Below are positions 43,342-53,166 of a stretch of 64,000 nucleotides of DNA, piece by piece (the stretch's first letter is position 1; the number at the start of each line of letters is the position of its first letter). Position numbers and translations under genes: made by a program. Under the pieces are notes generated by a model, which saw only the letters and a list, made by a program, of their open reading frames with translations, did no database searches and was not told the origin of the DNA. This DNA is from Bacteroidota bacterium (GTDB lineage: Bacteria > Bacteroidota > Bacteroidia > Palsa-965), in the NCBI GenBank assembly GCA_020402865.1, contig JADBYT010000012.1:62001-126000 (forward strand), in the 5' to 3' direction.

Positions 43342-44907
43342 ATGATAAAACGCCTACTCTTTTGCCTGCTTGCCATGCAGCCTGTGCTTTGTGCTGCACA
43401 GGATTACTGGTGGGTTTATTTCACCGACAAAAAAGCCTCAACGTTCAATCCGTACACTTACTTTGCTCCCGAAGCCATTGAACGACGGCAAAACCAGCAC
43501 CTGCCCGTATGCGACTCGAGCGATTTCCCGGTATCAGGAATTTACCTCCGTCATGTGCAAGACCTGGTAATGCAAACAGGATATGCCTCGCGCTGGTTCA
43601 ATGCGGTGAGCGTTCAGGCCACTTCCGCACAAGCCGAAAAGCTGCGCAGCCTGCCATTTGTGCGCAGCGTGGAACGGCATAGCAACTGGAACTGGACTGC
43701 GGCCACGGCCGACACCATCAGCGAATGGCCGTTTAAAGACGTGAAGCCTTCTGATCATCTTCAGCCGCTTCAGGCGAAGTACTTTGCCGGCGGCGGATAC
43801 AAAGCGAAAGGTATTGTAATTGCCGTGCTCGATGTGGGGTTTCATGGCACCGACAGGCACGAGGCATTCAGGCATCTTTATTTCAACAACCGCGTGAAAG
43901 CCACGTTTGATTTTGTGGAGAACGACTGGAATGTATATGACAACCGCGAAGATCACGGCACCATGGTACTTTCCTGTCTGGCCGGGCAGTTTGGCGAATA
44001 TCAGCTCGGCATGGCTACAGAAGCGACTTATCTGCTGGCCCGTATCTCGCGCGATTTTGGTAATCAATATCGTGGCGAGGAGCGTTGGATTGCTGCGATG
44101 GAATGGGCCGACCAGCAGGGCGCAAACATCATCAACACATCCGGCGGGCCCAATGAAGAAGCCTATTTCCGCGAACAAATTGACGGAAAAACAGCCATCA
44201 TTACCCGCGCCGGAAACGTGGCTGCACGCAAAGGCATTCTGGTAGTAGCTGCGGCAGGCAACAACGGCGAATTTGAACGCGCATTTCTGCTTCCGCCTTC
44301 TGATGCCGACAGCGTGCTTACCGTTGCCGCCACCGACAACTCGGGTATGCATGCCGAATACAGCGCAACCGGCCCTACCTGGGACTTCCGCCGCAAACCC
44401 GATCTCTGTGCGCCCGGCGATGCTCCGGTGGCCAACGGAAAAGGGAAATACTCGATGGTGCAAGGCACTTCATTTTCCTGCCCAATTGTGGCCGGTATGG
44501 CAGCCTGCTTTATGCAGAAATATCCGTCGGTTCCGGTTATGGGTGTCGCGGATTCGCTTCGTCAATCGTGCAACCGTTATCCATATTACGACTACATGCA
44601 CGGATATGGCATGCCGCAGGCTGGCCGCTTTTTCGGAGCTCCCCCCGCTGCAGCTCCATCCTGCTTCACCTTCGAGCGCGCAGGTGATTCACTCATGGTA
44701 AAACTCAGCGCAGGTGTGGTACCTGCTTTCGGCCAAACAGCTCCGCCGCTGTTTTACAATCTTGAAGATGCCCGCGGTCGTATTTACGAGTACCATGTAA
44801 TTCGTCCGGGAAGCGCCACACCAGTAATTATAAATGGTTCGCAGCGCGCCGCAGGCGGAAAAATAAATGTGTATTACGAAGGTTATTATGCCAGCTATGC
44901 GTTTTAA
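43342..44907 (+). CDS. Secreted subtilisin-like (S8) serine peptidase
   Basis: A 521-residue peptidase with a signal peptide (LLFCLLAMQPVLCAAQ) and a propeptide with VRSVERH at its end. Catalytic residues: aspartate in IAVLDVGFHG, histidine in NREDHGTMVLS, asparagine in AAAGNNGEF and serine in QGTSFSCPIVAGM. A short C-terminal beta region follows, but no Por sorting domain is seen, so it may stay periplasmic or be secreted otherwise. The next gene starts inside its last codons. Confidence 0.92.
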   Translation: MIKRLLFCLLAMQPVLCAAQDYWWVYFTDKKASTFNPYTYFAPEAIERRQNQHLPVCDSSDFPVSGIYLRHVQDLVMQTGYASRWFNAVSVQATSAQAEKLRSLPFVRSVERHSNWNWTAATADTISEWPFKDVKPSDHLQPLQAKYFAGGGYKAKGIVIAVLDVGFHGTDRHEAFRHLYFNNRVKATFDFVENDWNVYDNREDHGTMVLSCLAGQFGEYQLGMATEATYLLARISRDFGNQYRGEERWIAAMEWADQQGANIINTSGGPNEEAYFREQIDGKTAIITRAGNVAARKGILVVAAAGNNGEFERAFLLPPSDADSVLTVAATDNSGMHAEYSATGPTWDFRRKPDLCAPGDAPVANGKGKYSMVQGTSFSCPIVAGMAACFMQKYPSVPVMGVADSLRQSCNRYPYYDYMHGYGMPQAGRFFGAPPAAAPSCFTFERAGDSLMVKLSAGVVPAFGQTAPPLFYNLEDARGRIYEYHVIRPGSATPVIINGSQRAAGGKINVYYEGYYASYAF

Positions 44908-45622
44908 GTTTCTGCTCCTTCTGCTTGTATGCAGCGCAACCGGTTATGCGCAAAATATTCATGTGCGTGTAGATACCACACAGCAGATTCCCCGCGTTGG
45001 CCCTAACCGGCTTTTTCACTACGACCTTTGCCTTGGCATAGGTATTATTGCCGGCCCCGAACAGAACGGAGCCGCTATTAACTGGTGGTCAAGCTCCGTT
45101 TCGTTTTCGGCAAGAGGCAAATTAAAACTCTGGTCGTGGGAGTCACTTGTTCTTGACCTGGGCTATCGTTACGACCGTTACAGCCTTAATCAGAAAAAAG
45201 CAAAACGTTTACCGGTTGATCCCCTGGCGCATCAGCGCGAAAGGATTTCAGTAAGCAATGTTTCAGCGGCCTTCTGCAACCGCATCAGTCTTGGACGGCA
45301 TGGCAATGTACAGGGAAGGTTTATTGATGCGGGCGTGTATGCCGACTGGGCGTTCCGTGGCAGCAATGTGTATCTCGATCAGTTTTTTGATTCGAATTCA
45401 CCTGCGGGAAGAGCACGTATTAAAACCAAACTCACCCGCCTGAATTATATTGAGCCGGTCAATTACGGGCTCGTGTTTCGAGTGGGCAGCGATAATGCCG
45501 CAATGTTCGGGCAGTGGCGTCTCAATGAACTCATCAAAGACAGTGCTGACCGCAACTATCCCGATTTGCCACAACTCATCTTCGGGGTGCAGCTTACCGG
45601 CTGGCTTTCGGGAAAATACTAA
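44888..45622 (+). CDS. Secreted hypothetical protein coupled to the subtilase
   Basis: A 244-residue protein with a signal peptide (FKFLLLLLVCSATGYAQ). The mature part has beta strands with many aromatic residues (SLVLDLGYRYDRYSL, VSFSARGKLKLWSWES) and may be a small barrel. ATG at 44888 or 44897; both overlap the subtilase stop, so expression is coupled. No family recognised. Confidence 0.7.
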   Translation: MPAMRFKFLLLLLVCSATGYAQNIHVRVDTTQQIPRVGPNRLFHYDLCLGIGIIAGPEQNGAAINWWSSSVSFSARGKLKLWSWESLVLDLGYRYDRYSLNQKKAKRLPVDPLAHQRERISVSNVSAAFCNRISLGRHGNVQGRFIDAGVYADWAFRGSNVYLDQFFDSNSPAGRARIKTKLTRLNYIEPVNYGLVFRVGSDNAAMFGQWRLNELIKDSADRNYPDLPQLIFGVQLTGWLSGKY

Positions 45623-45733
45623 AGCCTGATTAAAAGTGCTTATTTTTCGATGTAATTCTCCATCGAAATCTTATCTTAACCTTCCAATAAACAAAACCGG
45701 CTTCCTTCCAGGAAACCGATATAAATTGATCGT

Positions 45734-47518
45734 ATGGAAGTAACCCGCGTATTTGAACTTCTTGAAAACTATCAGTCGTTAGTAAGCGACAAACCCGATG
45801 CGCTTGCCGGCAAGGTGAATGGGCAATGGGTAAAGTACAGTCTGAAAGATTTCGTCAGACTCTCGTATGAACTTGCGGCGGGTCTTATCGAAGCCGGCAT
45901 AAAGCCTGGCGATAGAATCGGCCTCATTTCCAATAACCGGCCGGAGTGGAACATCAGCGATTTCGGTGCACAACTTGCCGGTGCGGTTTCAGTTCCGGTT
46001 TATCCGACAGTTTCTGATAGTGATTTGAAATTTATTTTCAACGACTCGGGAGTTTCCATGGTATTGCTTTCCTCACAGGATCTGGTAGAGAAAGTAAAAG
46101 CAGCCACTACTGATTTGCCGGGCTTTAAAGGCATTTACAGTTTCGAAAAAACAGAAGGTGTTCCGCACTGGTCGGAACTCACAAACGCAGGTGCCAAAAC
46201 ACCGCATAAAGAGACAATCGAGCAGATCAAGAAAAATACCCAAACAGATGATTTGCTCACATTACTTTACACTTCGGGCACCACCGGTACACCCAAAGGT
46301 GTAATGCTTACACACCGCAACTTATCGAGTAACTTCACAACACTTTGCAACCTTCCTCCGGTTGATTCATCGTGCCGTGCGCTGAGCTTCCTTCCACTCA
46401 ATCATTCCTACGAACGCATTATTGTGTACGTCTATATACTCAAGGGTGTATCTATTTATTATGCCGAAAGTCTGGAAACAATCGGCGACAATATGCGCGA
46501 GATAAAACCGCATATTTTCAGTTGTGTACCTCGTTTACTTGAAAAAGTATATGACCGTATTGTGAATAAAGGCGCCGAGCTGACCGGCATTAAACGAAAG
46601 CTGTTTTTCTGGGCCATTTCACTGGGCGAGAAATACGACAACCGTGAAGGCGTAAACAGCTGGTTTTACAAACGCCAGCTGGCACTTGCCTCCAAACTTA
46701 TTTTCAGCAAATGGCGTGAGGCACTGGGCGGCAATGTACGTGGCGCCATTTCGGGTGGTGCGGCACTTAATCCGAGGCTTGCACGTATTTTCTGGGCCGC
46801 CGGTATTCCGGTACTCGAAGGTTACGGCCTAACCGAAACATCACCTGTAATTGCGGTAAACAATTTCGAACCCAACAGCGTGCGCTTTGGCACAGTTGGC
46901 CCTGTTATTAATGGCGTGGAAGTAAAAATTGCCGAAGACGGCGAAATTCTATGCAAAGGGCCCAACGTAATGAAAGGCTACTACAACCGGCCCGATGCTA
47001 CCGCCGAAGTAATTGACAGCGAAGGCTGGTTCCATACCGGCGATATCGGCCATCTTGAAGAAGGGCGCTTCCTGAAAATTACCGACCGGAAAAAAGAAAT
47101 TTTCAAAACTTCGGGTGGAAAATACATTGCCCCGCAGGCACTCGAAAACCGCCTCAAAACATCGCGCTTCATTGAGCAGTCGATGGTAATTGGTGAAAAC
47201 CGCAAGTACCCGGCCGCTCTTGTGGTGCCCGCATTCGCATTTCTGCGCGACTGGGCAGCACGCAAGAACATTAAACTGCCCGAAGAAAATGCGGCTATTA
47301 TTGAAATGCCCGAAGTGCGCAACCGCCTCGATGCCGAAGTGGACGCACTGAACAAGGAGCTTGCACAATACGAGCGTATTAAACGCATTATTCTGCTGCC
47401 CGCAGAGTGGAGCGTAGCCGGTGGCGAACTCACGCCAAAACTCAGTTTACGCCGTAAAATCATATACAAAGCCAACGAGGATAAAATTGAAAAACTCTAC
47501 GGCAGCGATAATGATTAA
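45734..47518 (+). CDS. Long-chain fatty-acid-CoA ligase
   Basis: A 594-residue AMP-forming ligase of the long-chain acyl-CoA synthetase branch (FAA1-like). Core motifs are LYTSGTTGTPKGVMLTHRN (P-loop), GYGLTETSPVIAVNN, WFHTGDIGHLEEGRFLKITDRKKEIFKTSGGKYIAP and the C-terminal lysine region LTPKLSLRRK. It loads fatty acids with CoA at the inner face of the membrane. It is a single-gene unit followed by a terminator. Confidence 0.94.
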   Translation: MEVTRVFELLENYQSLVSDKPDALAGKVNGQWVKYSLKDFVRLSYELAAGLIEAGIKPGDRIGLISNNRPEWNISDFGAQLAGAVSVPVYPTVSDSDLKFIFNDSGVSMVLLSSQDLVEKVKAATTDLPGFKGIYSFEKTEGVPHWSELTNAGAKTPHKETIEQIKKNTQTDDLLTLLYTSGTTGTPKGVMLTHRNLSSNFTTLCNLPPVDSSCRALSFLPLNHSYERIIVYVYILKGVSIYYAESLETIGDNMREIKPHIFSCVPRLLEKVYDRIVNKGAELTGIKRKLFFWAISLGEKYDNREGVNSWFYKRQLALASKLIFSKWREALGGNVRGAISGGAALNPRLARIFWAAGIPVLEGYGLTETSPVIAVNNFEPNSVRFGTVGPVINGVEVKIAEDGEILCKGPNVMKGYYNRPDATAEVIDSEGWFHTGDIGHLEEGRFLKITDRKKEIFKTSGGKYIAPQALENRLKTSRFIEQSMVIGENRKYPAALVVPAFAFLRDWAARKNIKLPEENAAIIEMPEVRNRLDAEVDALNKELAQYERIKRIILLPAEWSVAGGELTPKLSLRRKIIYKANEDKIEKLYGSDND

Positions 47519-47522
47519 TAAG

Positions 47523-47552
47523 AAGTCCGGCACCTGACAAAGAGCCGGACTT
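47523..47552. terminator. Terminator between convergent genes
   Basis: AAGTCCGGC pairs with GCCGGACTT (47544-47552), followed by a T-rich stretch; it lies just after the ligase stop and the DUF72 stop. Confidence 0.75.
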
Positions 47553-47557
47553 TCATT

Positions 47558-48460
47558 TTAAAACAACGTGGGCTGCTGCTCGTTGAGAAAGCGGCAGGGA
47601 CTGAGCTGAATACCGGGCAAGGCATTCAGCTGCTCAGCGGCATACTTCACCAAATGCGGCATTTGCGCATGCGTGGGGCTATGTACAAAAAAGTAAAATG
47701 TTTCGAGCCCCTGCTGCTGCCATGCGGCAAGCTGAGAAGCCCACTGCTGCATGCGCGGATAATCGGTAGGATGTAAATCGTTTGCTGTAAAACGGATAAA
47801 TGCAGTAGTAGTTGTAAGGCGCTGATGCAATACGTCGCGCCTTCCGGCTGTATCGGTAATAACCACGGTTACTTGCAATTCTTCAAGCAAACTGCATACT
47901 TCATCAAACGCATTCCCTCTAAACCAGTTTTCCTCCCTGAATTCCACAGCAAGTGGAATTTCGCGCGGGAAATTTTCGAGGTATTCGCGCAAGAGCGAAA
48001 AACGCTGCGGACCAAAATGTGGAGGAAGCTGCAGAAATGCAGTCCCGAGTTTGCGGCCAAATTCCATTGCGGCCAGACAAAAAGTTTCTGTTAAAGCCTC
48101 ACACGCAAGCAGCTGACGGGTATGGCTTATTTCCTGCGGAATTTTTGGACAAAAACGGAATGTATCGGGCACAGCTTCAGACCAGTTACGCACCGTTTGC
48201 GGGGCAGGGATACGGTAATACGTACTGTTTAATTCGATGCTGTTAAACTGTGTGCCGTAGAATTTCAGAAAATCCTTCTCCTTTGCATTCGCAGGATAAA
48301 TCATCCCCGTCCAGTTCTTCTCGCCCCACACCGGGCATCCCAGCCATGCTTCCAGCTGATGAAAACTGCTTTTGCTGTTCAGCAATACCGCATTGTGCGC
48401 CTCATCGGGCGGCAACGAAAAGTTTACCTGCGAAAGATCAGAAAGGCGACCAAAATCCAT
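47558..48460 (-). CDS. DUF72 (YecE-like) protein
   Basis: A 300-residue TIM-barrel protein of the DUF72 family: GCPVWGEKNWTGMIYP, FNSIELNSTYYRIP, FRFCPKIPQEISH and LAVEFREENWF are family segments. A role in nucleic-acid or sugar metabolism has been suggested elsewhere but none is proven. The first 35 residues precede the usual domain start and a later start is possible. TATCTTCG at 48482-48475 is a possible -7 box. Confidence 0.88.
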   Translation of the reverse strand: MDFGRLSDLSQVNFSLPPDEAHNAVLLNSKSSFHQLEAWLGCPVWGEKNWTGMIYPANAKEKDFLKFYGTQFNSIELNSTYYRIPAPQTVRNWSEAVPDTFRFCPKIPQEISHTRQLLACEALTETFCLAAMEFGRKLGTAFLQLPPHFGPQRFSLLREYLENFPREIPLAVEFREENWFRGNAFDEVCSLLEELQVTVVITDTAGRRDVLHQRLTTTTAFIRFTANDLHPTDYPRMQQWASQLAAWQQQGLETFYFFVHSPTHAQMPHLVKYAAEQLNALPGIQLSPCRFLNEQQPTLF

Positions 48461-48536
48461 AGCGATGCAGCTTACGAAGATAACAGACAGAATTGCTTTT
48501 TGTGCTGAATATAACGCCGCAGTGCATCAACAAAAC

Positions 48537-48544
48537 TATATTTG
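48537..48544 (+). promoter_or_regulatory. -7 box of the HMBD lipoprotein gene
   Basis: TATATTTG, a perfect TAnnTTTG match, 15 nt before the ATG. No clear -33 element is visible. Confidence 0.4.
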
Positions 48545-48559
48545 CAGATAGAATTTACA

Positions 48560-48733
48560 ATGATGAAAAAACTTTTTACCGCTGCCACGCTGCTTTTGCT
48601 GCTTGCCTCCTGTTCATCGGCCAATCAAAAAACCGTGTATGCCTGTCCGATGGAATGCGAAGGCACAAAGGTGTATGAAAAGCCCGGCCAGTGTCCGGTT
48701 TGCGAAATGGATCTTGAAGCAAAAAAGCAATAA
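48560..48733 (+). CDS. Heavy-metal-binding-domain (HMBD) lipoprotein
   Basis: A 57-residue lipoprotein (leader ending LLASCSS) that consists of one heavy-metal-binding domain: YACPMECEGTKVYEKPGQCPVCEMDLE. The CPM and CPxCxM motifs are those of the short domain found at the start of CusB/CzcB adaptors and copper ATPases. Stand-alone copies probably bind copper or another soft metal in the periplasm. It stands alone, followed by a strong terminator. Confidence 0.85.
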   Translation: MMKKLFTAATLLLLLASCSSANQKTVYACPMECEGTKVYEKPGQCPVCEMDLEAKKQ

Positions 48734-48753
48734 CTGGTATTTTATAAATAAGT

Positions 48754-48800
48754 AAAGACCGTCCCGAAGTGTGCGTACACAGCACTTCCGGACGGTCTTT
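48754..48800 (+). terminator. Long terminator hairpin
   Basis: AAAGACCGTCC and GAAGTG pair with CACTTC and GGACGGTCTTT (48782-48800), with one bulged base. It lies 20 nt after the HMBD gene. Region 48801-48898 shows nothing else. Confidence 0.75.
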
Positions 48801-48898
48801 CGCGCTCAGTATGGCAGCTTACTGAGTGGCAGCGGAGGTTATCTCACACAGATGAAACAACCGCCACGTGCGTGGCGAGACTATGAATACACCCAATG

Positions 48899-49138
48899 TT
48901 ACTTTTTGGGTGTAGCTACGGCAGCAGGGCGTGCTGTTCGCGCAGGCTGAACTTTGGCCTTACGAACAACGCCTGACCGGGTTTTGAAGCTGGTGGTGGA
49001 TTTCGACACCGCTGCTTTGGGCGCAGTATGCGGATGCGGGTTCGGGCAAACAGTGCCGGTTTGTTTGGGCGGATCCTGTGCAAACACAGCCGCTGAAAAC
49101 AGCAGGCCAAAACCGAGAAGAAACAGTGACTTTTTCAT
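48899..49138 (-). CDS. Small secreted basic protein
   Basis: A 79-residue protein: signal peptide (KKSLFLLGFGLLFSAAVFAQ), then a short proline-, histidine-, alanine- and lysine-rich chain (CPNPHPHTAPKAA, end AVATPKK) without predicted fold. It has a single cysteine in the mature part. Divergent from the MFS gene. Function unknown; could be a metal- or surface-binding peptide. Confidence 0.6.
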   Translation of the reverse strand: MKKSLFLLGFGLLFSAAVFAQDPPKQTGTVCPNPHPHTAPKAAVSKSTTSFKTRSGVVRKAKVQPARTARPAAVATPKK

Positions 49139-49213
49139 GTTCTGTATTTTTTACAGACATTGGTACTCCAATTCCAATGCCAAACTTATTGCTGGTATCA
49201 CAATTTACAACAA

Positions 49214-50452
49214 ATGCGCAGCTGGCTCACAAAAACGGTACTCATTCTTTCCCTGGTAAGCCTGCTTAACGACGCAGCGAGCGAACTGTTGTTTCCGGTG
49301 CTGCCGATGTGGATGAAACAGGCCGGCTACGGTTTGCTGTGGATTGGTATTGCCGAAGGTATTGCAGAAGCGGTGGCCGGTTTAACCAAAGGCTGGTTCG
49401 GGCAATGGTCAGACAGGCGCGGCGAGCGATTGCCGTTTGTACGCTTGGGCTACCTGCTCAGCGCACTGGCCAAGCCACTGCTTCCACTCATTGCCTCAGC
49501 GCCCTGGGTTGTTTTTATGCGCAGCAGCGATCGTCTTGGTAAAGGCCTGCGCTCGGGTGCACGTGATGCTTTACTTTCGCAACAATCGGCTCCCGAAGAG
49601 CGCGGACGGGTGTTTGGTTTTCATCGCTCTATGGATACGCTGGGCGCGGTAATTGGTCCGCTGCTGGCGCTGCTCTGGATCTGGCTGCATCCCGGCCAGT
49701 CTTACACCACGCTTTTTATGCTGGCTTTAATTCCGGGTTTGCTGAGTGTATTGTTGCTGCTGTTTCTGAAAGAGAAAAAAACAGAAGCTGTAAGCAGCAA
49801 GCCACCACCATTCTGGGCGGCATTCAGCTACTGGAAGCAGGCACAACCGGCCTATAAAAAGCTAACGGTGTGGCTTGTACTGTTTGCATTGTTCAACAGC
49901 TCCGATATGTTTCTGCTGCTGCTTGCACACGAAGTATTGCCCGAAAAGCTGCACCTGTTTGGCCAAACGTTTACTGCCGATTTTGGCGTAGTGGGGCTGT
50001 ACATTTTCTACAACCTCGTGTATTCAGCAATGGCTTATCCGGCAGGCTGGCTGAGCGACAAATTCCATCCGCGTATGATGCTTTACACCGGCCTGGCTGC
50101 CTTTGCCATTACTTACGCAGGTATGGGCTGGATGAGTATTCAGGAAAATGCACCGCTTGCACTTTTGCCGGTGCTGTTTTTCGTATATGGTTTTTACACG
50201 GCCTGCACCGATGGGGTAAGTAAGGCGTGGACAAGCACACTATGCGGCAAAAACGAAAAAGCCAGCGCACTCGGGCTTCAGGCAGGGCTTAACAGTTTGG
50301 CTTTGCTGGTGGCCAGTTCAGCCGCAGGGCTGATATGGTCAACGGCTGGTGCGGCTTATGTGTTCTGGCCGGCGGCGGCGGCGGCTCTCATTTGCATTGC
50401 CGGATTGCATTTCGCTCGAATTTCTCGCAGTGCAGATACCTCAAAAAACTAA
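49214..50452 (+). CDS. MFS transporter
   Basis: A 412-residue, 12-helix permease. Start at 49214 gives MRSWLTKTVLILSLVSLLNDAASELLFPVLP, the normal first helix; upstream residues overlap the divergent gene region. Family segments include GWFGQWSDRRGERLPFVRLGY, the loop 2-3 motif, and SDRLGKGLRSGARDALLS. The latter resembles a clade of export permeases of unknown substrate. It ends in a bidirectional terminator. Confidence 0.88.
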   Translation: MRSWLTKTVLILSLVSLLNDAASELLFPVLPMWMKQAGYGLLWIGIAEGIAEAVAGLTKGWFGQWSDRRGERLPFVRLGYLLSALAKPLLPLIASAPWVVFMRSSDRLGKGLRSGARDALLSQQSAPEERGRVFGFHRSMDTLGAVIGPLLALLWIWLHPGQSYTTLFMLALIPGLLSVLLLLFLKEKKTEAVSSKPPPFWAAFSYWKQAQPAYKKLTVWLVLFALFNSSDMFLLLLAHEVLPEKLHLFGQTFTADFGVVGLYIFYNLVYSAMAYPAGWLSDKFHPRMMLYTGLAAFAITYAGMGWMSIQENAPLALLPVLFFVYGFYTACTDGVSKAWTSTLCGKNEKASALGLQAGLNSLALLVASSAAGLIWSTAGAAYVFWPAAAAALICIAGLHFARISRSADTSKN

Positions 50453-50473
50453 AGCCGGAATATTTCCGGCTTT
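50451..50473. terminator. Bidirectional terminator
   Basis: AAAGCCGGAA and TTCCGGCTTT form a perfect stem that includes the last two bases of the MFS stop codon; the converging gene ends 22 nt further on. Confidence 0.75.
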
Positions 50474-50494
50474 AGTTTATCTGCTCGCAATAAT

Positions 50495-52261
50495 TTACTG
50501 CACAATAAGTCTGCGTGTTTCAGTTTCTCCGTTCGTAATAAGGGAAACAGAATACATACCCGCTGGAAGATTACCCAAACTCATCGGTTGCGAATACCCG
50601 GCTGGGAGCGTAACGGAAAACACTTCTCTTCCGGCCACGTCAGTTACTTTCACCACGCTTGTCACATCCATCGCTTTATTAAATTTCACCATCACCTGAT
50701 CCGTGGCTGCTGATGCCGGGTTGGGGTAAACTGTAAAACCAGCACCTTCATTCATCCACTCATTCGTTTCCGGCTCTTCATTTGCCAGGCGCGATGAGGC
50801 GCTGAAACAAACAGGGGTTGGCACAAGCCATTCATACGCATACGAAATGGCTTGCTTCGTAATACCTTCAGTTGCATCAATAACACCTGCATAGGAAACA
50901 GTAGTGGCCGGTGAACTGTAAGCGCAACTTGAAGCAGTATAAGAACAGGGTACAGTTAATGCTGAATTCGTATGCGCAATCCAGCCATGATTTTCATTAA
51001 TCCACGAAAAACCCGACATCGCCACAGCATGCGTATTTCCGGCTACCCGTGTGGCATGGCTTATGCTTTCGTCCCATGCACCGCCATAGGTAAACCATTG
51101 GCCGGAAAACGGAATACCGCCTTTATTCAAATGCACTACATGCGCATTCCAGCCCATTCCCGGCGAGGTATTTTGTCCGGCCAGCGCATACGATACCGCT
51201 CCATACATATCAGTAAGTTCGATTACTTTTACATTGCGCTCAAAATAACCGGTAAACGGATAAATCTGCCTGTTCCAGTGCACTGTGGTAGCGGAAAGAT
51301 TAATGAGCATGCCCCAGGCATCAGAATCATAAGACGATCCTCCGAAATAGGTATTGAAAGCGCCTGCAAGCAGCAGACAATTGCCATAATTAGCCGTGCT
51401 CACATGAATCATGTCAAATACTTCGATGGACGAAGAAATGCCAGGTTCAATAAGTTGTGCATTGGCAAGAGGTGTACCGTTAGCTGCATTTACACGTTGT
51501 ACAAACAACACAGGTACATTACCACGTACAGGATCTGCTTTTATGGCTGAACCGGCTACCGCCAGTTCTGCACCACCCGAAGGGCCGGCCGGAACTTCGC
51601 AAACAGTTCTTGCTTCGTCGTTTTCGTTACTGCCGTTCATCAGAATATTGTATGAGCGGCACCAGAGCAATGTGCCGGAAAGATCAACACACATTACCGA
51701 TGCGCGATAAGCTGAGTTTGCAGTATCATACGTTTTACCACAGATATACAACCAATCAGGATTTATCTGCGAACGGATAACCTGAAAGGCCTGACCATTG
51801 CTGGTAAATTCATACATTTTTGTTTGGAGTGGAAACCCGGCGGCATCCAATTTTTGCCAGTACACACCTCCTAAATTGGATCCGTCGGTCTGGTAATAAT
51901 TCCCAATCACAATTGTTTGTCCATCATTTATCGGGAAAGCAGCAAGGCCTGTGGCTGGTCTGTATTGCCCGAGATCGTTGTAAATGATATATGTTTTTTT
52001 GAAATTAACAGGTTGGGTTAGTGTTCCGTTTTTATCACTTCTTAATACAACCGGAAAACGATAGGCAAGGTTGGTGGCAATTCGGGTTTCGCCAGCTGTG
52101 ATATAACCTAAAGGGGTTGCCGGAATGTTTTCTACGGGTGTTATCTGATTAAAAAACACATCATACCCGCTTATTCCCGACGGATACACATTGTGATAGT
52201 TCTGCGCCTGAGTAGCTGCAAAAGAAAGCACAGCACAAATCAGAGTAATGGATTTTTTCAT
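50495..52261 (-). CDS. T9SS-sorted secreted protein
   Basis: A 588-residue cargo protein with a signal peptide (MKKSITLICAVLSFAATQAQ) and a long beta-repeat region in which phrases like VVIGNYYQ and LLLAGAFNTYFGG recur, in the style of delta-60 repeat surface proteins and akin to the partial gene at the left edge of the window. The C-terminus is a type A Por sorting domain (FTVYPNPASAATDQ, VTDVAGREVFSV, LPAGMYSVSLI, RRLIVQ). No enzyme motif. Cell-surface or released. Confidence 0.85.
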   Translation of the reverse strand: MKKSITLICAVLSFAATQAQNYHNVYPSGISGYDVFFNQITPVENIPATPLGYITAGETRIATNLAYRFPVVLRSDKNGTLTQPVNFKKTYIIYNDLGQYRPATGLAAFPINDGQTIVIGNYYQTDGSNLGGVYWQKLDAAGFPLQTKMYEFTSNGQAFQVIRSQINPDWLYICGKTYDTANSAYRASVMCVDLSGTLLWCRSYNILMNGSNENDEARTVCEVPAGPSGGAELAVAGSAIKADPVRGNVPVLFVQRVNAANGTPLANAQLIEPGISSSIEVFDMIHVSTANYGNCLLLAGAFNTYFGGSSYDSDAWGMLINLSATTVHWNRQIYPFTGYFERNVKVIELTDMYGAVSYALAGQNTSPGMGWNAHVVHLNKGGIPFSGQWFTYGGAWDESISHATRVAGNTHAVAMSGFSWINENHGWIAHTNSALTVPCSYTASSCAYSSPATTVSYAGVIDATEGITKQAISYAYEWLVPTPVCFSASSRLANEEPETNEWMNEGAGFTVYPNPASAATDQVMVKFNKAMDVTSVVKVTDVAGREVFSVTLPAGYSQPMSLGNLPAGMYSVSLITNGETETRRLIVQ

Positions 52262-52535
52262 GGTTCAGTATTTTTTTTTGACGAAAGTAGCTGCATACTA
52301 AGCAGGCTTACAAAGTGGATCAAAAGGCAAAGTGAGTTGAAAAATCATTCCCCGCCAAATCAGGCAAAACACATTATTCACTGAATATCAATACTATAAA
52401 CGGTGTTATTTTTTAAGCACTGTGTATGAAAGACATACTCGATTTTCTTTCTCGCTGGCAAAAATGCTGTCATAAAATCAGTTCATGAATTGTTTTGAAC
52501 TTTTTGATGAGCGTCTGTTAGCCGTTAGTCAATAA
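52262..52535. other. Intergenic region
   Basis: AT-rich stretch without a credible gene or a clear promoter match. It ends at the terminator hairpin of the next minus-strand gene. Confidence 0.4.
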
Positions 52536-52566
52536 AAAATCCCGGCTCAAATGGGCCGGGATTTTC
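52535..52566 (-). terminator. Terminator of the CpxP-like gene
   Basis: AAAATCCCGGC (from 52535) pairs with GCCGGGATTTT (52555-52565). On the minus strand the stem leads into a T run. It lies 17 nt after the stop. Confidence 0.82.
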
Positions 52567-52582
52567 AAATTATCGGGATGGA

Positions 52583-53071
52583 TTATTCGCCGTCGAGTTC
52601 AGGATCTTCGTCTGTGTCAACTTCTTCGGCACCTGCGCCGGAACCGGTTTGCTGAGGCTTAGCTTTTCCTTTGCCCTGTCCTTTACCTTTTCCCTTTGCT
52701 TTGCCTTTTGCTTTTTCAGCTTTCTTCTTCTGCATTTCAATCCACTTGGCATACTGCTCGGGGCTGAGGGTCGATTTCATTCCGTTATGGAACTCGTCGC
52801 GTGCTTTTTTGCGCTCTTCTTTCCATACTTTTTTGTCCTGATCTTTATATTTCTCGCGCAGTTCTTTCATTTTGTTGGCACGGGCCAAAGCAAGATCATG
52901 CACTTTCTTTTTCTGCTCGGCGTTGAGGCCGAGGTCTTTTTCCATTTTATTGGCGTAATTGGTGGCACGCTCTTCGGGTGTTTTCTTTGGTTTGCTTGAA
53001 TCGGGTTTCTGAGCCGAAGCTGTTACAGCAAAGCTTACGATCAAAAGCGCAAGGGCAAGAATACGTTTCAT
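52583..53071 (-). CDS. Secreted lysine-rich Spy/CpxP-like (DUF4890-like) protein
   Basis: Start at 53071 gives MKRILALALLIVSFAVTASAQ, a clear signal peptide. The 162-residue product has the helical layout of Spy/CpxP-type periplasmic proteins, with LGLNAEQKKKVHDLALARANKMKEL and STLSPEQYAKWIEMQKKK, the two LTxxQ-like repeats. A lysine-glycine tract (KAKGKAKGKGKGQGKGKAK) and an acidic end (DTDEDPELDGE) follow. Such proteins may chaperone envelope proteins or sense stress. TATCTTTA about 24 nt upstream is a possible -7 box. Confidence 0.75.
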   Translation of the reverse strand: MKRILALALLIVSFAVTASAQKPDSSKPKKTPEERATNYANKMEKDLGLNAEQKKKVHDLALARANKMKELREKYKDQDKKVWKEERKKARDEFHNGMKSTLSPEQYAKWIEMQKKKAEKAKGKAKGKGKGQGKGKAKPQQTGSGAGAEEVDTDEDPELDGE

Positions 53072-53166
53072 TTTTTGTTGGTTAAGTTTGGCTAAAGATA
53101 GACAAACTGCGTGCCAAAGCGAAAATCCGTTGTACGGGGCATAATTTTTGCGTGACAACATCATCT

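Noticed and set aside
43534-44463. Minus-strand frame of 309 codons opposite the subtilase
   Set aside because: The catalytic residues of the S8 peptidase lie on the plus strand and the antisense translation shows no domain.
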